DNA from: a virus
Virus record (IMG/VR): IMGVR_UViG_3300042371_001161
Coordinates: 55,749 to 119,748 of that record
DNA length: 64,000 bases
Strand: one strand, 5' to 3'
Each line of letters opens with the position of its first letter. The stretch's first letter is position 1. Under the pieces are notes generated by a model that saw only the letters and a list, made by a program, of their open reading frames with translations, was not told where the DNA came from and ran no database searches. Shown piece by piece: positions 52,711 through 61,180 of this stretch. Position numbers and translations under genes: made by a program.

Positions 52711-54627
52711 ATGAAGTTGTATTTAGACAAAAACGAGATAGTGCTCGATTTCCCTTACGACGCCCAACAGGTATCAGAGCTTAAACAGATTCGTGGGGCG
52801 CGATGGGACAAGCAGTCCAAGCTTTGGCGGGTTCCAATAACCTCCCTTGCTGAAGCACGTGATTTTGCCATAAATCATGACTTCGAAGTGACAATCGATG
52901 TTCTTACATTCAGTGCACCGAAGCCACGCACAGGAAGCGCCAGGGTCTCCCTAGAGAATGACGCGATTGCTATTCGCGTACCATATGAGCGCGTCATCAT
53001 TAAGGCCGTCAAGCAGATTCCTGCAGTTTCATGGAATGCAGATAAGCATTATTGGGAGGCTCCAAATTCATCAGTAATCAACGTCATGGAATGGGCCGAA
53101 AAGTTTGACGTCGTCGTCCAGCCAGATGTGTCGGCGATGTCGAGTGAGGTTACCGCTCGTATGAATCAGTTCATCGAGGCTTCACGCTCTACTGATGCAA
53201 AAGTAGAAATTCCAAATCTTCAGGGGGATTTACTTCCGTATCAGCATGCCGGCGTTGCGTATGCAGCAAATGCACGTCGAACATTTATCGCCGATGATAT
53301 GGGACTGGGAAAAACTTTACAATCGATTGCAACATTAGAATACGTATGGGATTCGTATCCTGCAGTTGTTGTATGTCCACCAAGCCTTGTTTTAAATTGG
53401 GTTGCTGAATGGAATCGATGGCTACCTAATCGAAAGATTGCGCCGGTAATAAATCGCAAAGATTTCCCCGAAAAAGGTTCTTATGACGTTGTCGTTATTG
53501 GTTACAGCAACATTGCTCACTGGGAAAAGCGCCTAACCGGCCATCGCTCTTATATTTTTGACGAGAGCCACTATGCAAAAACGCCAACAGCCCAGAGAAC
53601 AAAGGCTGCTGTAAAAATAGCAAAGTCCGCACACAAAGATGGGATTGTTCTTTGTCTCACCGGGACACCAGTAACAAATCGACCTAACGAATATGCGTCA
53701 CAGCTAGACATTCTCGGTCGCCTTAAAGACTTTGGGGGACTGTGGGGCTTCTATCGCCGTTACTGCGGAGCATTCCAAGACAATTTTGGACAATGGAACA
53801 TCAGTGGGAACTCCCATCTCGATGAGCTTAATGAAAGACTCCGAGGCACCTGTTACATACGCCGCACGAAAGACCAAGTTCTTTCAGATTTACCACCGGT
53901 AGTGCACAGTAAGGTTCTCGTCGAAGGTAACCCTGCAGCGATGAAAGAATACATCAAGGCAGAAAAAGACATTTTGTTGTACATCGCAGAACGGGCTCGA
54001 CAACTTGCCCTAGAGCAAGGGAAGCCGTCTTATGGCGCAGCTATCGCCGCAATGATTAGAGCTGAAGCCAATGAACACCTAGTGCGGTTGTCTGTTCTTC
54101 GTAGACTAGCCGCTAAAGCAAAAATGGAAGTTGCGGCGGAATGGATTAATGGACGCATTGAGAATGGCAAGAAAGTCGTAGTTGCTGCTCACCACCGTGA
54201 GGTCGTTGATGAGCTCGCTCGCAAGTTCGGAAATATTCGAATCCAGGGTGGTATGTCAGTAGAAGAAGTAGAGGAAAATAAACGTCGTTTTCAGACGGAG
54301 AGTATTGACAGTGCGCCTGTAATAGTTCTTTCTATACAGGCAGCAAAAACCGGACACACATTAACGGCAGCTGAAGAATGCCTTTTTGTCGAACTGCCAT
54401 GGACGCCAGCAGACCTTGACCAGACATACAGTCGCTTGCATCGTATTGGTCAGAAAGGAAGCGTCACTTCAACATATATGCTTGCGGCAGGAACGATAGA
54501 TGAAGACATTTATGATTTAATAGAAAAGAAACGGGCTGTCGTTGACGCCGCCATAGAAGGTGGCGAAGTATCCGATGAAAACAGCACCGTGCAGATGATT
54601 ATGAGATTATTTGAAAAGTTAAACTAA
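52711..54627 (+). CDS. SNF2-family helicase with HARP-like N-terminus
   Basis: About 638 residues from ATG 52711; a GTG at 52675 lies inside the hairpin and is unlikely. Two N-terminal repeats (FPYDAQQVSELKQIRGARWD near 14-33 and VPYERVIIKAVKQIPAVSWN near 90-109) resemble HARP annealing domains of SMARCAL1-type enzymes. SF2 motifs follow: ADDMGLGKT at 194-202, DESH at 284-287, LTGTP, and the C-terminal QTYSRLHRIGQ. It likely remodels forks or anneals strands in phage replication or repair. Such genes are common in large phages. Confidence 0.9.
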   Translation: MKLYLDKNEIVLDFPYDAQQVSELKQIRGARWDKQSKLWRVPITSLAEARDFAINHDFEVTIDVLTFSAPKPRTGSARVSLENDAIAIRVPYERVIIKAVKQIPAVSWNADKHYWEAPNSSVINVMEWAEKFDVVVQPDVSAMSSEVTARMNQFIEASRSTDAKVEIPNLQGDLLPYQHAGVAYAANARRTFIADDMGLGKTLQSIATLEYVWDSYPAVVVCPPSLVLNWVAEWNRWLPNRKIAPVINRKDFPEKGSYDVVVIGYSNIAHWEKRLTGHRSYIFDESHYAKTPTAQRTKAAVKIAKSAHKDGIVLCLTGTPVTNRPNEYASQLDILGRLKDFGGLWGFYRRYCGAFQDNFGQWNISGNSHLDELNERLRGTCYIRRTKDQVLSDLPPVVHSKVLVEGNPAAMKEYIKAEKDILLYIAERARQLALEQGKPSYGAAIAAMIRAEANEHLVRLSVLRRLAAKAKMEVAAEWINGRIENGKKVVVAAHHREVVDELARKFGNIRIQGGMSVEEVEENKRRFQTESIDSAPVIVLSIQAAKTGHTLTAAEECLFVELPWTPADLDQTYSRLHRIGQKGSVTSTYMLAAGTIDEDIYDLIEKKRAVVDAAIEGGEVSDENSTVQMIMRLFEKLN

Positions 54628-54648
54628 GTTAACTGTGGGGGCGCCTTC

Positions 54649-54677
54649 TTTTCAAAGAGATGCCGTGGATGTATAAT
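54649..54677 (+). promoter_or_regulatory. promoter upstream of endolysin
   Basis: TATAAT at 54672-54677 with TTTTCA at 54649-54654 (17-bp spacer, 4 of 6 matches to TTGACA). The leader then carries CCAGGAG before ATG 54713. It suggests the lysis region can be transcribed separately from the helicase. Confidence 0.55.
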
Positions 54678-54712
54678 GGTACTTGTCGAATAATCAACCA
54701 GGAGACCCCCGC

Positions 54713-55531
54713 ATGTCCAAGTATCCTTTCATTAAACTCGTAGTACCAACACCACTTAAGCAGTTCAAGAATGGCCAGTTGCCAGCAAATGTTTTGGCAA
54801 AAGTCAAAACTGGCGGACAAATGTACGCCCCGGTTGCGGAACAATTTAACAAGATGTACGACGCTGCCCTCGCTGCTGGTTTCAAGCTTAAGAATGTTGG
54901 CGACTATCGTTCATTCGAAGGTCAGCTGAGCATGTTTATGGACCGCTACGTGACCACCGATACTGGCACTGGCGTCACCCGTCAGTACGAAGGCAAGACT
55001 TGGTACCTCAAGAAGGGCAAGGCCCCTTCGGCAGCACCGGACCCTACTGGTCTTAAGGGCTCGAATCATGGTTGGGGCCTCGCGATTGACCTTGGGTATG
55101 ATGTCAATGGCAAACTCACCTCAATGGGTGGCGCCTGTGGCGACTGGATGTGCGCAAATGCACCAAAGTGGGGCTTCTACCTCCAAGGCGACAATCCTGC
55201 CTCTAAAGAATTTGAACTATGGCACTGGCAATACGCCCTCGGTGACGCTTCTCCCGATGGTTCCGCCGCTGCCGCACCTGCTCCTGCCGCCGCTGCTGCT
55301 GCACCTGCCGGTGGCGGTGGGGGTTTGACGTTTGGCTACCCGGGCGCCCCTGTCAAAAAGGGCTCCAAGGGAGACGCAGTAAAACTTGTTCAAGCAATGG
55401 TTAAGGCCAACCCCGTTGATGGCGACTTTGGTGCCGGTACCGAGGCTCAGGTCAAGGTCTGGCAAAAGGCTAATGGTCTCACCGCAGACGGCGTCATTGG
55501 ACCCGTCACTTGGAAGAAAATGTTCGGCTGA
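54713..55531 (+). CDS. endolysin: M15 peptidase + peptidoglycan-binding domain
   Basis: 272 residues from ATG 54713 with GGAG upstream. The catalytic part (1-178) resembles D-Ala-D-Ala carboxypeptidase/VanY (M15): SNHGWGLAIDLG gives His119 and Asp126, and ELWHWQY gives His171, the zinc ligands. An Ala/Pro linker (about 183-208) leads to a PG_binding_1 domain (about 214-272, KGSKGDAVKLVQ, DGDFGAGTEAQVKVWQKANG, DGVIGPVTW). It cuts peptide stems of host peptidoglycan at lysis. No signal peptide, so a holin is expected; a two-helix membrane protein lies two genes downstream. Confidence 0.92.
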   Translation: MSKYPFIKLVVPTPLKQFKNGQLPANVLAKVKTGGQMYAPVAEQFNKMYDAALAAGFKLKNVGDYRSFEGQLSMFMDRYVTTDTGTGVTRQYEGKTWYLKKGKAPSAAPDPTGLKGSNHGWGLAIDLGYDVNGKLTSMGGACGDWMCANAPKWGFYLQGDNPASKEFELWHWQYALGDASPDGSAAAAPAPAAAAAAPAGGGGGLTFGYPGAPVKKGSKGDAVKLVQAMVKANPVDGDFGAGTEAQVKVWQKANGLTADGVIGPVTWKKMFG

Positions 55532-55552
55532 CGGCCCGAAAGAAGAGGTGCC

Positions 55553-55744
55553 ATGAAAATTCATAGATTAGCAATTGGCTTATCTTTAATTCTTGCCCCA
55601 TTCCTGGCTTCTTGCGGGGATGGTTCATATAGATATGCATGTCAAGACCCTGCAAACTGGGAGAACATGGAATGCAACCCACCTATTTGCGAAGTAAATG
55701 GACATTGTTGGTACACGCTTGTCGGAAAAGGAAGTCAACCATGA
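55553..55744 (+). CDS. small Cys-rich lipoprotein in lysis region
   Basis: 63 residues with AGAGGTG upstream. Lipoprotein signal with lipobox LASC near residue 20. The mature part has four Cys (ACQDPANWENMECNPPICEVN...C), a pattern I have seen in small proteins near phage lysis genes. A spanin-like or cell-envelope role is possible. Its stop overlaps the next start (ATGA). Confidence 0.65.
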   Translation: MKIHRLAIGLSLILAPFLASCGDGSYRYACQDPANWENMECNPPICEVNGHCWYTLVGKGSQP

Positions 55745-56010
55745 GAAAGAAACGCTATTCGTCAGATGAGCTGGATGCTCGCCTGAAATTTGTTATTGGC
55801 TGCGTCCTTGGCGGAGTTCTTCTTATTACGACAGGTGCAATCCTGTATGCGCTCGTGTTCGTCACCCAGCCCATCGGTGTTCAAGCCGAGAACGACAAGA
55901 TGTTTTTCAGCGTTCTTTCAAGCGTTGCAACTTTCATTACGGGAACTCTCGCCGGCTTGATGATTTCCAACTCACGCAAAGGTACAGACGACACAGATTC
56001 GGAAGTCTGA
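55741..56010 (+). CDS. two-helix membrane protein, candidate holin
   Basis: 89 residues. A charged N-terminus (MRKKRYSSDELDARLK) is followed by two hydrophobic helices at about 17-40 (FVIGCVLGGVLLITTGAIL) and about 58-75 (FFSVLSSVATFITGTLAGLM) with a short loop, then a polar acidic tail. Size, topology and position after the endolysin fit a class II holin, which would release the endolysin. Not proven by family match. Confidence 0.6.
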   Translation: MRKKRYSSDELDARLKFVIGCVLGGVLLITTGAILYALVFVTQPIGVQAENDKMFFSVLSSVATFITGTLAGLMISNSRKGTDDTDSEV

Positions 56011-56327
56011 TGACCCAGGCTTCCTTATTCCCCGAAGGGCCGAAAACCGCTCAATGTTCAGCATGTCTTTCTTTGCTGCCATGCACGCAACAACGGTCAT
56101 ACCCTGACCTGGGTTGGGTGCTGCCGTTTGATACGTTCGGCTACTACGGGGGATTCGACGACAACACTGACGTACTCTCTGGGTATATGCGTTCCAGGGA
56201 ATGGATTCTCTGCCACGATTGTGTTGTGAAGTTTCTCGAGACATTTCCTTTACTTGCCCAGACCATTGGGCAGAATTGTCATCAAAGCAACTCGAGCTCC
56301 TCGACGCCATGCTGCAATCACGCCTAA
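56010..56327 (+). CDS. small Cys-rich protein
   Basis: 105 residues, start overlapping the previous stop by 1 nt. Cys pairs at QCSACLSLLPC, LCHDC and a terminal PCCNHA suggest zinc binding. The central VLPFDTFGYYGGFDDN is acidic and aromatic. I recognise the general type from phage genomes but no function. Confidence 0.65.
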   Translation: MTQASLFPEGPKTAQCSACLSLLPCTQQRSYPDLGWVLPFDTFGYYGGFDDNTDVLSGYMRSREWILCHDCVVKFLETFPLLAQTIGQNCHQSNSSSSTPCCNHA

Positions 56328-56363
56328 GAAGAATTAAGTCTCGGATTTAAGAAGAAGTTCGCG

Positions 56364-56392
56364 TTGACATCGTGATTTCGTCTAGGTAAAAT
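56364..56392 (+). promoter_or_regulatory. consensus sigma70 promoter of a leaderless gene
   Basis: TTGACA at 56364-56369 and TAAAAT at 56387-56392 with a 17-bp spacer. The ATG at 56399 is 6 nt after the -10, so transcription starts at the start codon. Confidence 0.8.
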
Positions 56393-56398
56393 GCCCAC

Positions 56399-56632
56399 AT
56401 GATGGACGAAGAATATACCGACAATCAAATCATTAACGACATGGAATATTTGAGAAGACTAGGCCTAATAGAGGTCGTGGGTATGAATGCCGACGGCGAA
56501 TGGCTTTGGGGCGCTACGTCAAAAGGCCATGAAGTATCAAGTCGGATGTCGAACTCTTCACTCAAAGAAGAGACCCTCCGTATACTCAACGAGGAATCCG
56601 CAAATATTTTTGGAGATGACGAAATTGGATGA
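56399..56632 (+). CDS. small winged-helix-like protein
   Basis: 77 residues from ATG 56399 (a second ATG follows directly). The sequence YTDNQIINDMEYLRRLGLIE, then VVGMNADGEWLWGATSKG, resembles a winged helix: recognition helices, then a beta-hairpin wing. An early-acting small regulator is plausible because it has its own near-consensus promoter and a leaderless start. Function not established. Confidence 0.65.
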   Translation: MMDEEYTDNQIINDMEYLRRLGLIEVVGMNADGEWLWGATSKGHEVSSRMSNSSLKEETLRILNEESANIFGDDEIG

Positions 56633-56801
56633 AGGTCGTATTTACGCCTACTCCTATAACGCCGATAATCCATCTATTTGCACGCTATTGTGCTCCACTC
56701 ATGAAATTGACGTCTGGGAAGAAATAGGCACCGTCGATAGGCAATATGCGCAACTTATTGTCGTGGCACTAAATCACCCACATGAGAAAATGTACAATTA
56801 G
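56616..56801 (+). CDS. small hypothetical protein
   Basis: About 61 residues from ATG 56616, or 58 from TTG 56625, which has a better spaced GGAG. It overlaps the end of the previous gene and meets the convergent lysozyme gene at its 3' end. The sequence (GRIYAYSYNADNPSICTLLC, DVWEEIGTVDRQYAQLIVVAL) looks like a compact alpha/beta protein. Coding is likely but start uncertain. Confidence 0.45.
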   Translation: MTKLDEGRIYAYSYNADNPSICTLLCSTHEIDVWEEIGTVDRQYAQLIVVALNHPHEKMYN

Positions 56802-57310
56802 CACCTGGTTGCCCAAGGCCTCCAGCCACACTTGTTGCGTTCTTGGCTGTAATTCCACATGGCCAATCCTGCACGTAGATTGACTTCAGGGATAAACAAG
56901 TCCTCGCAAGTATTGAGGATTCCCTTTGCCTGAAGCCAGCCAGTTGGGTTGTACTTGTTCTTTTTGCACCAGTAGCCGTTGATTTGAATGAGCCCACGAC
57001 TTCCGCCATTTGGGTCAGTCCTATTGAATGACATTGTATTACAACGTGATTCACGGTACATCACGAAACTCAACTTCTTCCAATGCGCCTCAGTCCAGCC
57101 AACCGAAATAGCCAAGTCGTGGTATTCACCGCACCGCCCGTACATAAAACGAGCTAGTTCGGTCCAATTGACTCCAGATAAATCAATAGGGGCTGTTGTA
57201 CTGACCGTTTGTGCTGCTTTCGCCTTGTCCTCGCCGGCACCGCAGGTAGCCACGGTCACAACTAGGGATACGAGAACAATGCCAATTAACCATCTTTTTA
57301 ATAGCTTCAT
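56798..57310 (-). CDS. exported lysozyme/transglycosylase-like protein 1
   Basis: 170 residues from ATG 57310 with GAGAGGA upstream. A signal anchor (LLKRWLIGIVLVSLVVTVATC) may be a lipoprotein signal, though Thr before Cys is atypical. The domain holds YRESRCN (likely catalytic Glu), GLIQINGYW and NLRAGLAMWNY, the pattern of lysozyme-like/SLT domains, with several Cys likely forming disulfides. It would cut peptidoglycan outside the membrane. A paralogue lies upstream on the same strand. Confidence 0.75.
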   Translation of the reverse strand: MKLLKRWLIGIVLVSLVVTVATCGAGEDKAKAAQTVSTTAPIDLSGVNWTELARFMYGRCGEYHDLAISVGWTEAHWKKLSFVMYRESRCNTMSFNRTDPNGGSRGLIQINGYWCKKNKYNPTGWLQAKGILNTCEDLFIPEVNLRAGLAMWNYSQERNKCGWRPWATRC

Positions 57311-57321
57311 TTTGTTTCCTC

Positions 57322-57861
57322 TCACTTACACGGACGTGACCATGGCTTGAAGCCACAGTAGCCGTGGTCCTCATGCCATCTGTACATTTCCCATGCCCAA
57401 GCAAAGTTGTAACGAGGGTCATTGACTACACGCCAGTCACCATACTTTGCTTCAATGTCATCAAGCCAAACTTGGTTGATTTGAAGTGGTCCTCGGTCAT
57501 GACCATTCCATTGAGGGTGACCCTCAATCACATTCTGACAACGAGACTCGGACCAGACTTCACGTAGAAGTTCGGGGAGTAGGTGCCAAGGCCATCCAGC
57601 ATCGAGTGCCGTTTGAGCCCATTCTTGACACGGAACCTCGGGAGGAAGCGTCGGCAGAGAGAAGCCTTCAGGAAGCGTCACCACAGTTGTTGTAACAACT
57701 GGAACAACAGTTATCGGCGGTGTCGTTGTTGTAACGGCAGGGGCGACAATTGTCGTTGTAAGGCTCACGCTTTCTTCCTCTCTTCCTTGAGCATTCACTC
57801 CAACTGCAACAGCTAGAAGTATGGCGGGTATGGAAAATAGAAGTTTCAGCGGATATTTCAT
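57322..57861 (-). CDS. exported lysozyme/transglycosylase-like protein 2
   Basis: 179 residues with CAGGAGA upstream. A Sec signal peptide (cut near NAQG, about residue 25) is followed by a Thr/Val/Pro-rich spacer (about 30-70). The domain holds WSESRCQN (likely catalytic Glu), GPLQINQVW and FAWAWEMYRWHED, then a C-terminal CGFKPWSRPCK, similar in layout to protein 1 (CGWRPWATRC). The pair likely arose by duplication. Exported wall enzymes on the opposite strand to the endolysin may aid infection or block competitors. Confidence 0.75.
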   Translation of the reverse strand: MKYPLKLLFSIPAILLAVAVGVNAQGREEESVSLTTTIVAPAVTTTTPPITVVPVVTTTVVTLPEGFSLPTLPPEVPCQEWAQTALDAGWPWHLLPELLREVWSESRCQNVIEGHPQWNGHDRGPLQINQVWLDDIEAKYGDWRVVNDPRYNFAWAWEMYRWHEDHGYCGFKPWSRPCK

Positions 57862-58201
57862 TTATCTCCTGTGTTTGGGGAATACGGACGGCCCTGTTAA
57901 TAGTGGGCTCTTATTTGGTGGTAGTTAATTATACCATTTACACATCCTAGTGCACGGACCGGCCGAAGGCAACCCGCCCCCGGGGATAACTCCATTAAAC
58001 ACAAAAGCGACAGCAAATCGCGTTTTTTTTTTAGGGACCTACATATTCTGGATAAATTTATCCGACAGTGCTCAATGCCTCTCAAATTTATAGGGGTCCC
58101 CCTAAATATGAGTCAGAAAAATAAGCGCCGGCCTTTTATTCCTCCACGGAAGGGAGTCGGAATAGCCAGACGGATACCCAATTGGGATGTGAATTGTTCC
58201 C
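57862..58201. other. intergenic region with palindromes
   Basis: No gene seen in 340 bp. It contains a perfect 14-bp palindrome GGATAAATTTATCC (58050-58063), a GGGGTCCCC-type palindrome near 58092-58104, and GCGCCGGCCT near 58124. GGATAAATTTA and GCGCCGGCCT recur together near 58761-58796, so the two small minus-strand genes between are bracketed by similar sequence. Confidence 0.5.
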
Positions 58202-58441
58202 CTATTTTGGGGAAGGGGGGTCGACGCCAGGATGGCTGAGGAGGAAACAGTCTGTATGCCAGAACTTCTCATCACTCTTCTTGCCGGATTTGCCCGGAGA
58301 GGGGTCTAATTTGACCATAGAGCGTGCCCTATCCCATGTACCGCAGCGAGCACATCTTTTATCATCCAGCACCCTCTCAATGGCTATGGTGAACACCCAC
58401 AGAAACAGCACAATGACGGATGCGGCAATGATTGTAGTCAT
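58202..58441 (-). CDS. small membrane protein with zinc-like motif
   Basis: 79 residues. An N-terminal helix (IIAASVIVLFLWVFTIAIE) is followed by RCARCG and a later HTDC, a possible zinc site on the cytosolic side. The start has no ribosome site. TATATT lies 7 nt upstream, fitting a leaderless message with a palindromic operator next to it. Function unknown. Confidence 0.55.
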   Translation of the reverse strand: MTTIIAASVIVLFLWVFTIAIERVLDDKRCARCGTWDRARSMVKLDPSPGKSGKKSDEKFWHTDCFLLSHPGVDPPSPK

Positions 58442-58447
58442 GACAAC

Positions 58448-58469
58448 AAATATATATGGTCTCGAGACC
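58448..58469 (-). promoter_or_regulatory. -10 element and palindromic operator candidate
   Basis: Upstream of the minus-strand gene starting at 58441, TATATT (about 58449-58454) is followed further upstream by the perfect 12-bp palindrome GGTCTCGAGACC (58458-58469), located between -10 and -35 positions where a repressor would block transcription. Confidence 0.4.
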
Positions 58470-58481
58470 CCAAAACCACTA

Positions 58482-58739
58482 CTACTCCCCCGAAAGAACT
58501 TGCATATTCATCTCATCCCACAAATCCTTGACATGAACGTGAATGGAAGGATGAACCTCCTCTTTGTGAAAAGGGTCATACTTGGTAGCGCGAATCTTGT
58601 TGGCGATGTTGGGTCGAAACTCCCATAAACAGTTGAAATACACCTGCCCAAAGAGAATCGATGGGTCGACGGCCTTCAGATAGTCATACTCCTGGCGTAC
58701 AAAGATGCAAAATTCGTCATAACCATAGATTGTGCTCAT
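58482..58739 (-). CDS. small hypothetical protein
   Basis: 85 residues. Aromatic and acidic start (MSTIYGYDEFCIFVRQEYDY), a central LFGQVYFNCLWEFRPNIANK and a His-rich segment (EEVHPSIHVHVKDLW). It reads as a compact soluble protein. TACTGT lies 11 nt upstream of the start as a possible -10. Function unknown. Confidence 0.6.
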   Translation of the reverse strand: MSTIYGYDEFCIFVRQEYDYLKAVDPSILFGQVYFNCLWEFRPNIANKIRATKYDPFHKEEVHPSIHVHVKDLWDEMNMQVLSGE

Positions 58740-59002
58740 AAGGCGAGGATACAGTATGGCGCCGGCCTATGACAACTCAGGATATTGGATAAATTTAAAC
58801 AAAAAAAGAGGGGCTCTAAATTTTGATTTATGGCTGCCCACCGCTATCTGACGCGTTCGGAAAGCGTGCGGGGCTCACAGAGCACCCCCATTTTTCGCCG
58901 TTATGGGGGAGTGTCATTCGCCCACTCGCACTAATGAAGTGCCCCATAGTGACTAGCGATAGTCGGGTTCGGGACAGTCGGGCGGGCGGGCAGTGCTTGC
59001 GA

Positions 59003-59040
59003 ATAATGCTTACGGGGGTGGCGGATAATGCTTACGGGGG
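59003..59040. repeat. 16-bp direct repeat at edge of low-complexity region
   Basis: ATAATGCTTACGGGGG occurs at 59003-59018 and 59025-59040. The second copy runs into a G-run and the first TAGATAA element. The 58740-59002 stretch before it is G/C-rich without a gene. Confidence 0.7.
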
Positions 59041-59520
59041 GGGGTAATAGATAAGTCCAACGCAACACGCAACGACGCAACACGCTATGACGCAACGACG
59101 CAACACGCTATGACGAAACGCAATACACAACGACGAAACGCAACATCGCAACGAAACGCAATGCCCTGAACTAAACACGAAACGCAACGCAATACGAAAT
59201 GAAACGCAATACGCAACGCCTCAACGAAACACAAAACAAAACGCAATGCCTCAACGAAACACGCAACGCAATACGCAATACGCAATGCCTCAACGAAACG
59301 CACTAGCAACACGCAATGAAACGCAACGCACTAGCAACATCGCAACGCACTAGCGAAACGAAACACACAACATACAACGACGCGACGCGACGCAACGCCT
59401 CAATGAAACGCAACGCATACGACGCAACGCATAAGCAATACGCATACGACGCAATGCGCAATGCCATCAACGCAACGCATAGGGCAGGCACACCATCAAC
59501 GCAATGCCTCAAAGCAATAG
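59041..59520. repeat. degenerate AACGCA-type repeat block
   Basis: About 470 bp built almost only of variants of CAACGCAA, CAACACGCAA and CTATGACGCAA-like units, with no coding signal. Translations in this block are repetitive artefacts. TAGATAA elements lie at both borders (59048-59054 and 59523-59529). Confidence 0.8.
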
Positions 59521-60394
59521 AGTAGATAAGTGAAATCGCTAGGTGCTACGGGTATCCCATACCAATACCCCTCACCTCATAGCCATACCCCTTACCTGTA
59601 CCCATACCCCTCACTCATACCAATACCCCTATCACCTATCCCCATTACTCATCACCATTCACCCATACCCCTTGCTCATCACCACCACCCCTACTGCTCA
59701 TCACCCCCTATCACTCATCACCCATTACCTCGTACCCTTGACCTCGTATCACTTTCGCCAAGTGCTACGGGTATCTCACGGGTAGTCATACCCCACCACC
59801 CTTACTCATATCACTCACTACTAATACCCCTTGCCATCATTCATTCATTCGTTCATTCATTCACTACTCATACCCCCTACCATCACCTACCTCATTCACT
59901 CATACCCCTCACCTCATATCACTCACTCACCTAACACCATTCATCACTACTCATTCATTCATTCACTCATACCCCTCATTCACTCATACCTCTCACCATC
60001 ACCTACCTCATTCATTCATACCCCTCATACCATCACCCCCTACCTCTCACCATCACCTACCTCATTCATTCATACCCCTCATACCATCACCCCCTACCTC
60101 TCACCATCACCTCATACCATCACCTACCTCGCTCACTTACTAACTCATACCCCTCACCCATCGCTCACTCATACCACCCACCCCACCTAGCACCATTCAT
60201 CACTACTCGTGCCTATGACTACCCACTCACTACTCATTCATTGCTCATGCTCATTACTACTCACCTACGCCACTTACCTAATACCCTTACCTAGTCACTC
60301 ACCTCACTCGCTCACCTATTGCCCCTTACCTAATGCCCCTATTACATATCTCATTCACTCATATCACTCATATCACTCATTCACTAATACCCCT

Positions 60395-60462
60395 CATACA
60401 TACATACATACATACATACATACATACATACATACATACATACATACATACATACATACATA
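60395..60462. repeat. CATA tetranucleotide tandem array (17 units)
   Basis: A perfect run of 17 CATA units. Such microsatellites are rare in phages and indicate slippage either in vivo or in sequencing. Confidence 0.95.
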
Positions 60463-60825
60463 GCGCCTCACTCGCTACTGATACCCCCTACCTCGCACCA
60501 CTCACTCACTCATAGCCTTCCCTTCACCTAGTGCCTACCCTCATACCATTGCTCATATCACTCACTCATTCATTCACCCTTGCCCCTCGCTGTTCATCGC
60601 CCTTGTCTTTCGTCACCTTCACCACTGAACCCCTTGACCGGAAATCGCCAAGTGCCACGGGTATGCCACGGGTACTCATACCCCTACCACCCCCACCTAG
60701 TACCTCGACACCTTCACCCTTGCCACCTACCCTCGCTACCTATCCCTACCCCACCTCATACCCTTATCTACTCTTGCCCCTTGACCCCTTGCTCATACTC
60801 CTCGCCCACCTACCTCTTGCTCGAT

Positions 60826-60870
60826 GACCCATTGTGACCCATTGTGATACATCGTGATACATCGTGATAC
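60826..60870. repeat. 10-bp tandem repeats
   Basis: Two units of GACCCATTGT are followed by two of GATACATCGT and a partial third. The TAGATAA element in minus orientation lies nearby at 60764-60770. Confidence 0.8.
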
Positions 60871-61180
60871 GCACCCCACTACTCGCCTGCCTCGTACGCC
60901 TGCCCTCACACCCCGCAGTTTGCGACGCTTTCACCCCGCAACATATGACTATGCGCCTATCTATACGCCTACCCACCCCTCGTACCACCATCCCCCTTAT
61001 GCCCCCTTATGCCCCCTAACACTTTCCACTTAGTGCTTGACCCCCTTAGCCCCCGAAATCGCCAAGTGCCACGGGTACCCTACGGGTATCTGATTGGATA
61101 CCTATCCTCTACCACCCCTTACTCAATACCGATAGCCATACCATTGACTACCCACCACCGTCACGGTACGATACGAACCT

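Larger units (their letters stand above)
59533..61077 (+). repeat. dispersed ATCGCCAAGTGCYACGGGTA repeat, 4 copies
   Basis: Four copies of a 20-23 bp unit lie at about 59533-59555, 59755-59774, 60642-60664 and 61055-61077, all in one orientation, differing at a few bases. Three are followed by a second ACGGGTA. They punctuate the low-complexity DNA and resemble iterons or protein binding sites. Confidence 0.7.
59556..61170. repeat. C/A/T-biased low-complexity region
   Basis: Long stretches of degenerate CATACCCCTCAC, ATTCATTC, CTCACTCA and ACCTACCTC units, with almost no G on this strand. No credible gene: open frames give His/Pro/Ser/Thr/Tyr-only translations in more than one frame. It separates the lysis-side genes from the small genes of the last 3 kb. 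Confidence 0.8.

Noticed and set aside
59041-60470. CRISPR-like array
   Set aside because: Units are degenerate and adjacent, with no constant repeat separated by unique spacers of uniform length, and no cas genes.
59530-60827. Several open frames of 60-134 codons in the low-complexity region
   Set aside because: Their translations are repeats of His, Pro, Ser, Thr, Tyr and Ile forced by CATACCCC and CATA units, overlap one another in different frames, and have no ribosome sites.
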